A DNA stretch of 64,000 bases from Stichopus chloronotus. Taxonomy: Eukaryota; Echinodermata; Holothuroidea; Aspidochirotida; Stichopodidae. The position numbers were made by a program, and so were the translations under genes. Positions 50,969-61,140 of this stretch are shown piece by piece. The number at the start of each line of letters is the position of its first letter. Position 1 is the stretch's first letter. The notes beneath the pieces are model-generated. The model saw only the letters and a list, made by a program, of their open reading frames with translations. It did no database searches and was not told the origin of the DNA. Location of the stretch: positions 4,686,170 through 4,750,169 of the forward strand of contig CM037830.1 of the NCBI GenBank assembly GCA_021234535.1. The letters run 5' to 3'.

Positions 50969-53900
50969 GTATTAGAATGAGGCTGATGTCATCAAGTTTT
51001 TCCAAAGCCTTCTCTTTCTTCATTTTTTGAGATATTTGTATGAAATTTTTTCAGTGTGTTTTTTGGGATAGACGTATTTTTTTTCCACCTTATTACATTT
51101 CAACTGGCTTAATTTATAGGTGAGTTGCAATGTAATTTTTGGAGGAAAATTGGATTTTTGGTTGCTTCTTTTTGCACACGGCACTCTAACTGAACAGGTT
51201 TAGATGGAGAGCTTTTCTGTGGTCACTCTAGTAAACAATACTCAAATTTTGTGGTTGGGCTGGCCAACCTATCTGCCCTGTGGGTCATCAAGTCCAACTG
51301 AACTATCACCTATCAATATCGCATTCCAATACTAATAAATTGACATGCACATTAAGTTAGTGAAGCATGTGGTTAAGTGATCATTGTAAACTCTTAAGAC
51401 AGGTTGATAAACAGAGTTGATTTGCTGCATCATCAACACTGCAGTGTTTTTACAATGTGTCCATTGACTTGGATTAAGTTAAATACTGCCCATAGTAAAG
51501 TTTGAACATGCACAGAGAACAACAAAAAAAAGAAGAAAAAAAGTACAACGCTCAAACGTACAAACCATGTACATTCTAATTTTACAACCATTGCAAAAAT
51601 CTAGTCCAGCGCACATTTCAATTTAGATCCAGCCAAGGCCAGCTCTGACAGGATCTGAACATTATCCATTGCATCCTTACATATCACACAACCTAAAGTA
51701 GATTTAACCTTCTCTACAGACCATAGCAGGTACACCTAATACCATTTTTCAACATCACATGATGAAATTAATATACTACACTGGCATATGATAACGTCGT
51801 AGGCTTGATAGTGTGTCAACCAGGTGCTTTTTGCATGTAACATTTTGTCACCTTCCTAGTATTGTACTTTCATTTTGCAATGCCACAAACAAAGATTAAC
51901 TCTACGTAGCTCAGTGACTGCCCTATGTTCCGACACCCTTATATTTTGACATGTACACTTAAATTCCGACAGCAGCGGCTGATCAATGCGTCATTACTAC
52001 GCCGAGCATCATAGCTGGGACCCAAACTGGTGCCTGATGTAATGAATGTGTTGTAACATTTGAGTGTCAGGACATGGGGTGTGGGAACAAAAGTGTGTCA
52101 GAACATAGGGCTGTAACCCTCAGTTCAATTGTGTGAGCTACAGTGGCATTGCTGCACTAGTTTCGTTTTTAAATTTTTTGGGGGCTGTATCATATTATGT
52201 AACTGGCATTTTGGGTCTGTTGTTGAGATCTGCACCTAAGTTTATATCTGACATGTTGGGAGTTGATTACATAGAAAGGAGAATAAATCCATGTTTGCAT
52301 GTTTGTTCATCTGTCTTAAGTTTTTGATGTAGAGAATCACAATCTCATCACATAGATGTGCTACGACTTTAGCATTGAAGTATATTCACACAACTACTAG
52401 AGTTGATGTGTTGTTGTGAGGGATCGAGGGAGAAAAGGAGGGAGAATAGATGGTAATTCTGGAAACTACCTCAACTTTATTTGGTCACTGTCTTTTGTTT
52501 CGTTTCAACCTTGAAGAATAAACTTGGCAGTCTTTTCCATGCTCTTCCTCTTGTTCCATGAATTTCCAAAGTTATACTACTCAACATTTGAATAAATGTC
52601 ACTCTCTTGTGCTCAATATTTACTCCCCTTGAGAACACTTTAGGCATTAAACATGGTCTCCCCCATTCATAATCAGGATGTCCTTACCATGTGTGTAATT
52701 CCTCATGCTCTCTGTTGAATACATGCAATATATTGCAACCTCCAGCGGGACAGTCCCAGCTCACCAATCTTCCCTCAAAGCATTGAAATCAATCGCAATT
52801 ATTGACCAATCCATGAGGACCACTTTTGTCGGTCTGTTTGTAATATGCTCCTCGACTGACAGAAGTCATTTTGCGCTTTGGTGTGCTTCCTGTTTGCAAA
52901 CAATGGTAGAAATAAGAACTCCAAAATGGATCCACTGGCTGAGGTTAATTCAGGCAAGTACAGTGAGCTATTTAAAGTCTCTCGGAGAGCCAACCCGTCG
53001 TTATTACATCACATCAGCTTCAGTAGTCAAACTGAAACTCAAATTATGAAGTTATACTAAAGGCTCACAAGGTCAGGCAGCCTGATGAGATTTTCCAGCT
53101 ACCAATTCCCCCAAATGAAATGATGAAGGAAGTATTAGGAATAGTCCTTTCATACCAGTTGGTTGTTGTTGGATATATATTTTATGTTAATCAAATTTTC
53201 CAGAGGTTTATTGCTTTGGTATTATGATCCCTTTATACTGTCAGTCTAATATTTCTGCATTCATGTGTAACTGGAGTCAGACACTAAAAATTGGGTGCCA
53301 GATATTATTTTTATGTGTTGATCTTTCAAGTGCAGTGTTTGCTCTTTCTTGCAAAAATCATCCTGCCATAGTGAAATTACAATGTTAGAATGTAACACAG
53401 CTTTTTATCAGCAGTGGCTATCACTGCATCAGCTCGCAGAGAATGGAGCCATGTAAATCTCACTATGCATTGCATAAGGACTATGTAAGAACCAGTGTAG
53501 TTGTGACCAGACAAAGTAGGTCTTACAATGCTAGAGCTTACAGTGCTAAAAACTGCTAAAGTATATACAGTGATTTGACTGTTTGTAGTGAGTTCAGATC
53601 AAAGGAATGAAAGAAATTTATCCTTTGGTTTAATGAAGTTATTAATCATTAGGAGACTTTAAACGTAATGACCATGGTACTACTTATTAAGATGATCTGT
53701 TTGCTGTCTTAGTGTGAGTCAACTATGTGGATTTATTATGCTCTAGATAGACTCACATAAATTCCTGCAGGTTTCACAATCATAAGTGACTTCTCTTCTT
53801 AATGAGTTCTCACAGATTTTAATTCAACAGTTTTCAATCTTGTCCCATTTCCTGGAACCTCTGTTAAAAAGCACAAGATTGATGGACCACTTTTGACACT

Positions 53901-55231
53901 CCAATTTTGATATCACTAGAACCATGACTAACAAAATTGCGTCAAGAAAAGTAAAAGAAGAGAATGAATGAAGTGACACCCCATTCACATAGTGCCAGTT
54001 TGAAAGTGTTAAATTAAGAGGGGGTCTGTTTAATTTGGGCTGGAAACCCCCAAGTGATATGAGACAGACTTTGCAGTCTGTTTTCCCTCAATAACGTGGG
54101 TCGTTGTCGATACTACTGATGAGGTTTCCAAGACAAACTGTAGATGAGATGAGGTGGAGATTGCAAAGTCTGGTCGATTGTTAGACCGGTTTTCGAGACG
54201 AAGTAAAGAGAAGCAGGGGAAAATCAAGGGAATATCCACTTCATAGGAGGCAGAATTTGCTTATTGAAGGATAGTTCAGCTCGGACGTCATAATAGTACT
54301 GAAAAAGAAAAAGAACAACAGAGACAGATTTCTGCAAGGCTCCTTTAATTGTTGGCCAAATACAACTACTGGCTCCTAAGAGGTATAGAGAGAGGCTATT
54401 GGTAATTCTTCTGGGCGAGGTCTTACAGAGAAACACCGGACCAGGAGAGGCAGAGATTCAGCCCTGCTCAGTACATTGGCAATACAGTTCTGAAGAGGCA
54501 GTGATTGCAACGTACCCTCCAACATTAACTCAAACACTGCATAATTGATGAGAACAAGTTTCTTTAAGACATGATGCAAATACCTGGCAAACAACCCAAG
54601 CTGCAGCCCAAGAAAGAACAGTATTGAGAAACAGCTATTATTCAAGATTTGAATTTTATGCTCTAACAGGAGTTATTGTTGTCACACGTCTGTGCTGGCA
54701 ACACAAAGTAGGTCTAGGGCATGAATGCTTCAAATGCTCCTCACCCACCAAGGGTTTGGATAAATCTCCGTCATTTACATGCAGAAGTTAGTGTTTTCGC
54801 TGTGAACTGTAAATGACGTAGAAATTGGAAGAACATCGTGTGCTCCTCATTATCATCGCACTCTGATCTGCATCCCATTTGTGTTAATGATAAACTGAGA
54901 AAGAAGCATGGTGTGTCAGAGAACAGAAATAACACACACACAAAAAAAAAAAAAATAGGGTGAAAAAAGTCCTTGTTTTTACTCAGAAAGTTGAGTCATG
55001 CAGGAAAATTCATTTTTCAAGAGACATAGAGAGAAGTCATGGGCGATTGACTATCTTATGGAACATTCAGATTATGTCTTGTTTTTATTGCTTTTTTACT
55101 ACAATGTGTTGACAGTTTTAAGGCAGGTAGTCAGCTCTGAATCACTGTTTGCTTCCACAAGGTTTTAATCTGAAAGATAAATAACTCTTGACAACCTTTC
55201 CTGTAGAGTGGTGTGTGAACGAGGCAAAGTG

Positions 55232-55520
55232 GATCATGTCTGATATCATGTGGGATGTGATATCTGTATGATGTCATATGTCTGTGTGTGAGATGATGCC
55301 AGTGTTGGCTGATATCAAAGTGATGTCCATCTGATATAATGCATTTGTGATTTCATATCTGACCTGATATCATTTTATTTGATATCTGATATCATGTATG
55401 ATATGTATGGGATGTATGGTGTGATATCTGTGTAATCTGATATGTGTGGTTTGATGTTGAATCTGATATCATGTGCGATATGATATCTCTATGATATCTA
55501 TCTCTGTGAGCTGATGTTGA
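55232..55520. repeat. GATATC-rich degenerate tandem array, left block
   Basis: There are many occurrences of TGATATCATG, GATATGATATC and ATCTGTGTGATG at irregular spacing of roughly 10-30 bp. The self-complementary GATATC core makes the tract rich in short palindromes. Confidence 0.8.
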
Positions 55521-55535
55521 TGTCTTTGTCTTAAA

Positions 55536-55951
55536 GTTCCCATTTAAGTGAGTGCCGAGGATCATGGTTTTATTATCCCACGGGTGTTAACATGATCCAG
55601 AGCTGTGACCACATGAGGGTGGAAGTGAGGGTGGAAGATCAACGTACTATGTAAACACGCTGCGCAAGCGTGAAATGGTGACCAATGTTCACAAGGCGAC
55701 CTGCAATTTTGTAATTCACCGTACATACTGTACTACAAAAACAATGAAAAATGAAAAATAATGAGATCCGGGGCAATTTGACTTTCTGATTGTCTTTGTA
55801 TCACAAACTTTGAACCTGCACAGTGGATCTTGATTCCTAGGGGATTGATCAAAATCTTTTGGCCTTGACTGTGAAAGCTGTAAGTCTACGTTCCCATTAG
55901 TTTGATCTAGCACAGTAGATCAAGATCCACCACTTTCACTCAAATGGGAAC
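55536..55951. mobile_element. Possible inverted-repeat element between the GATATC blocks
   Basis: The left edge (GTTCCCATTTAAGTGAGTG, then CGAGGATCATGG) is roughly the reverse complement of the right edge (GATCAAGATCCACC, then TTTCACTCAAATGGGAAC). This gives imperfect terminal inverted repeats around a 416-bp interval. An internal ACGTTCCCATTAG at 55889 repeats the end motif. No ORF of note and no clear target duplication was seen. Confidence 0.45.
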
Positions 55952-56030
55952 ATGGCTGATGTGGTCTACTGCATGTGTGCTTTGACAATTAGATCTCTGA
56001 GATTTGACACAACGTGTGGTTTCATTACTG

Positions 56031-56245
56031 ACCTGATATCATGTAGGTGTGATATCTCATGCATGATTTGATATCTGATATCATGTATGATAATTGGCAT
56101 GTGTGGTATGTCTATATCTGTGTAGTCTTGTATCATGTGTTGTTTGATATCAGACATGATATCGTATGTGGTTTGATTTCTGCTTTGATAACATGCGTAT
56201 TATGATATGATATCAGATGATTTTATATCAGGTTAATAATGATAT
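56031..56245. repeat. GATATC-rich degenerate tandem array, right block
   Basis: It has the same vocabulary as the block at 55.2-55.5 kb (TGATATCATGTAGG, TTTGATATCTGATATCATG, ATGATATCAGATG). It is probably the other part of one array, separated by the sequence between 55536 and 55951. Confidence 0.75.
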
Positions 56246-57650
56246 CTTTTAAATAGTTTGTAAGTATGATTTCTGAATACCTTTATTCAAATCTTAGTGT
56301 AGACCCCTAGTCTGTTGCAGACTTTGCTTTAGATATAGCAGTAAAACCTCAAGTCCCTGTTTCAGTGGCTCATACGCTTACATATTTGTTTAAAAAATAA
56401 TTGCACAACACAGACTTTAATTGGCTCGTTGATTTGTTGTAATGTGGAGAATTAGCAGCATTCTCAAACTGAAAAGTAAACTCAAAATATAGGCACAGTC
56501 TTGCTTTCCATTGTCTCCTTGGCTGTAGGTAGCCTTTTCTGTTTAAAAACAATTTTGTAAAAGACAGACCAGCAAAGCACATGTCGTGGAAGCCAACAGA
56601 ATAAAATAAGCTAAATAAAAAAGTACTTGCACTTTTAACCATATTTTTCAGTTGACACATTGAATATTTTCTCATGTGTGAACTTGTTTTGACGCTTTCA
56701 TATTCAATTATCATGAGACCACTTTCAGCAGCTTGTTCTAATATTTGATTACCCCTGATTTTCTGATTCAATTTCTCTTGATGAAAGAAGATAACATAAC
56801 AAAATTCTTGTGTGTTCTGTTTATGTCTTGTCTGCACAAGATGAAATGTCTGGCTATTTGTTCTCATTTTTACCCCGGCAATGTATGGGAAGTATCCTTG
56901 TGATTGGTCGCCCTGTTGAAGGACCGTGAAGAGTGAAACCAGACAGTACCTGCTAGTTGAAAAATGCTGAGAGGAATCCCTCCTTTCTCTGTCTTGTTCT
57001 CATTTCATTTTTTCTTCATCTCACTTCTTCAAGAATGACAGAAAGCTGCAATTGCAATGTCGCTGTGTGTGTTGCAGCACATGAAATTACTGACAAGCCT
57101 CCTTGGTGAGGAAAGGTACAGTAATAGAACAGAGTACCATACATCCCCAGGAGGCAAACAGAGCTTAAAAATGCCTATTAGTAAACAGTGCACACTGTTT
57201 GACCTCATTTTACCAAGGAGCTCCTTTTATGTAAGTAGGTTAAAATTGAAGGTTAGTTAACTCAGAGATGAGCTAGAGAATTGGAAATGAGCAGTTCTGC
57301 GTCTTCAGAAAATTACAAGAAAGTCACCTAGTAAAGTTAGTGTCCCTTGATTTTCATGTTCCTTCTTCTTTTTCTGAGCTGAGAGACTTGTGCGAAGCAG
57401 ATTTGCTTTGTGTACCCTGTGCTCAACTTTGATAATTTACTCCAGTTTGCCCATTGTGGCTATATCCCTCTCTCTGCCAAACATTGTTTTACCAAGTAAA
57501 ATGAACAGAAGTGTTTAATACCAAAGTTACATCATTACTGATCAGAACTCTGATAAGGATTCTTTCGCCTTGGTAGAGGTTAGAATTGTTTCGTAGTGAT
57601 GATAACTGTTCCAATCGAATCCAATTCTGTACGGAAGGATGGCAAATGTC

Positions 57651-58290
57651 TTTGATTGCATAGACTGTGATGGGGTATCATGAATGGTACTGATTCGATT
57701 GCAAAGACTGTGATGGGGGTATCATGAACGGCATCGATTTGATTGCAAAGACTGCGATTGAGTATCATGAATGATATCAATTTGATTGCATAGACTGTGA
57801 TGGGGTATCATGAATGGTACCGATTTGATTGCATAGACTGTGACGGGATATCATGAATGGTTACTGATTCGATTGCATAGACTGTGATGGGTATCATGAA
57901 TGGTACTGATTTGATTGCAAAGACTGATTGAGTATCATGAATGGTATCAATTTGATTGCATAGACTGTGATGGGGTATCATGAATGGTACTGATTTGATC
58001 ACATAGATTGTGACGGGGGTTTCATGAATGATACCGATTTGATTGCATAGATGCCGATGAGGTGTCATGGATAGTAACAATCTGATTGCATAGGCTTTAT
58101 TAGGGTGTTATTGATAGTAATGAACAAATGATCGAACCTCACAGAATGAGATGGTTGTCCATTGTAACGATTTGATTACGTCGGCTACAATTAGGTGTCA
58201 TTGTGGTAGCCATTTGGTTGCATAGACTGTAATGGGATGTCATCGATGGTGACTGCATATATTGATTGCATTAGTGTGTCATCTTATGGC
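57651..58290. repeat. Minisatellite, unit about 43 bp, roughly 14-15 units
   Basis: Units run GATTGCATAGACTGTGATGG, then GGTATCATGAATGGTA and a short ACTGATT-type link. Lengths run mostly from 41 to 44 bp. Units from about 57651 to 58020 are similar to each other, while those from 58030 onward diverge progressively and vary in length. The minus-strand open frames of 66 and 90 codons in this stretch arise because the unit has few stops, and are not genes. Confidence 0.9.
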
Positions 58291-60137
58291 AATTGGATCT
58301 TTCATATTTCCACCTATTTTGATTATTTTTGGGATTAAAACTTAAATGACTTTCGTATACTGTTTTGGTAGGGTATAATTAGCAACAAATAACCATTTCT
58401 TTCTTCTAGCATTGTCACAAAGATAATGAGCTCATCATTTGGTCTGTATTGTGACACTCACTCAACTGTTTTTGCTTGCTCTTGAATGTTGAGCATATTA
58501 CTATACACTTGTTGTCAGTCACTCTTTGCAATTCTTTTTCCTCGTCTCTGTCCTCTCCCTTTGTTTCTTTGGTCTAATGCGGTAGTTCTGGTCATGAATG
58601 GTGCTGACATCCCTAAGTGTGCTTGTCTCATGTTTGATTCACTTCATCTCACATACAAGATCATCTTAGTCATTCACATGGATGTGTCATTGAAAGTTTA
58701 CACCACCAAAGCACTCAAACTCTGGTAAAAGGAGAATGGGAGAATATTAGTTCCTGGCCTTTACCTTTTCCCATCTCCTTGAAGTACAATTTTTGTTCTT
58801 TTCCTTTTTTTTATCTTGATAATGTATAATTTCGAGCCTGTAGATTTTCTTTCAAATGTACCCCTTTATCGAAAATGTTCAAAAGTGTGCTCCTAATTTT
58901 ATAGTATTCACCAGACATTATTGAGGACTTTTTTCGATGCCATTTTGACGTCACGTCTCCTTCCTGTCGTTCCTTGTCTGTCCGGTGCAGTCAGGAAGGC
59001 CATTCATGTTGTCTTCAAATTACAGACACTGCGATGACTGTGTCAAAAGGAAAGTGATCATTTTCAGGAGGAGTGTCTCAAAGTTTTTAGGAAGAGCAAT
59101 CGTCTCTCAAGCTATGAACACTGCTGAGAGGATGTGATGGTGTTTTCGCTGGTATTAAGTGCACTGCTGTTTGTTGAAATTAATTTGCGGTGAAGTTACT
59201 TTAGTGCCAAGAGGCAAGTAGATGTAAACCAAGTGGATGCTGTTTTGCTATTTACAATGTTGCCATTTTCAATGTTTTATTATACATGCCAATAACTAAA
59301 TTTTCATTTGGGTGTCCAGAATTCAAGTTAGATTATCTGCCATGTGCCAAATCCTTTTCAAACTAATGAATTTCCTGTCTTGCAGTCTTGCTACCACAAA
59401 AATGAGAAATTATGAAAATTATAACAAAACAATGTCTGCAAGTCCTTTGTTTTGTCACATTCAGCCACTTGCCATGTTGCAGGTTTTATTTTGAGAAAAT
59501 GATAAAACAATGCACCATGCAAGAAAAGAAAGTGTGTAAACTACAATGTCGTACAACAAAGAAATACAATAGCTGTATTTGGTTTGAAATTTATTCTTTT
59601 GATCACTCTAAATGATTTAAAGTTTGCATTGTATATTAAAAATGGTTTACAATCAGCCAGTCGTACATATACACTTCCTATATGCTTCAGGACATCACGC
59701 ACCGAAGTTGGTTTGAAAGGTGCTTGATCAACGAAACATCGTTGATGGATTTTAGGAGAGCATTTGCAGCAAAATATGTGTTAATTTAATCAATTGATAT
59801 AGAGAAATGCTGCAGGTTGAAAAAAATTACGAATCCATAAATTCATAACAGCGTCAAACATGCTAAGTCTTTAGAAAGAAAAGAAAAGCCTGAATGAATT
59901 GATATTCAAACAGACCTGGAGCCAGCAGTTATGTGCTTCATTGGGGATTCACAGGCGGATAACCACCTGAAGGATAAAACTTACATTCCTCCTTGTTTGC
60001 AGTTAGTCATCATGATGGAACTTTTCAAATGCCTGCTTTTTGCAGTGCTTCCTAGAACGAATGTTTTATCCTCTTCAGGAGCCACATGCTATTTTTGTGG
60101 GGTAGTTCATGGATTTATTTTATCTACCTTCATTCTT

Positions 60138-60204
60138 CCCTTACCTGTCTCAACACAACAAATGTACTCCCATCTACTGTGCAGAGAGCACTGGTAACGT
60201 TTAA
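60138..60204 (+). repeat. Dispersed repeat family B, copy 3
   Basis: It has CCCTTACCTGTCTCAACACA, then TACTCCCATCTACTGTGC and GAGAGCACTGGTAACG. It lies in the same orientation as copies 1 and 2 but 25 kb away, so the family is dispersed rather than a local duplication. Confidence 0.65.
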
Positions 60205-61093
60205 TACTGCCTCTAGCACCATCCAAGATAACTACATCATGCCTCTTTCTGCGATTAGAAATACATTGTTGATCTAATCCATGAACCTAAATGGATATAG
60301 TACGTTGTTTAGCTTTCATTGTGGTCTGTATACAATCAGTGTGTCATATCAGCCTCTGCATTTACATTGTCTTTATGGTGAACTTTTATGAAGCTGCAGA
60401 GTAATAGTGAAAAATTATTAAAAATGAGAGCATATTTGCCATGTCAGTCCTCGACATATCGCTGGAAACTATGCTGACAAAGATGGTTACTTGTACACTG
60501 TGAGAGATGGTTATAAATAGTGCATCAGTTCTATAATTAGTTGCAAAGAACGCTATAATTAGAAATCATGGTACCCTGATGCAGAGTGTTCAAGTGTTAT
60601 GACGTCACAATACAGCTTTCTGCATCTCTAAGAAGATAGATGAATACCTGGTAAATCTCTCATGCTGCTTTGTGTGTTTTTGTACACGGCTTTGCTTATT
60701 AATAAGGCCATGTTTGTCTGTTCGGGAATATCCTCACCACATTTTAAATCCATCTATGCTCTGGCCACGTAGATCAAGGATTTGACGAGGCACAGAGACC
60801 AGTGCGTTGTTCCATGTAATGAAGTTAGGATGCAATTAATACACCAGTGTTATGAGCAAAGGCTGAATAAATTGTAAGATTTATGACTTCTCGATCTTTG
60901 GTCTTGGAGGAGTCATGGTAGCGGGTGGATGAGGAGCCAAAAAAAAAATCAAAGTCCATTTTTGGGAGAGATGATTGCATTCAATTTATTTTAAGGCTAC
61001 TTTGTTTGTATAGGAAAATAATTTTGAAATAGTAGTAAGCAGGCATATTGCAGCAAATGCTTAGTTTTATTTCAGAGAAGAAGGGACTAGTGA

Positions 61094-61140
61094 GGGGGTG
61101 GGAGGGGGGAGGAGAGAGTGAGAGGGAGGGTGGAGTGTGG
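61094..61140 (+). repeat. G-rich purine tract with G-quadruplex potential
   Basis: GGGGGTGGGAGGGGGGAGG is followed within 25 nt by GAGGGAGGG. At least four runs of three or more G occur with short loops, so the + strand fits the usual quadruplex pattern. It lies in probable PMCA intron. Confidence 0.7.

Noticed and set aside
56370..56867. 165-codon open frame on the minus strand, the longest in the window
   Set aside because: No recognisable domain, composition like AT-rich non-coding DNA, and a frame of this length is expected about once by chance in 64 kb read in six frames.
57580..58080. Minus-strand open frames with repeating HSLCNQ-like peptides
   Set aside because: They are translations of the 43-bp minisatellite, not a repeat protein. 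The unit is not a multiple of three and indels break the frame.
57651..58290. CRISPR-like regular repeats
   Set aside because: Units are contiguous without unique spacers, are degenerate, and lie in an animal-type genome.
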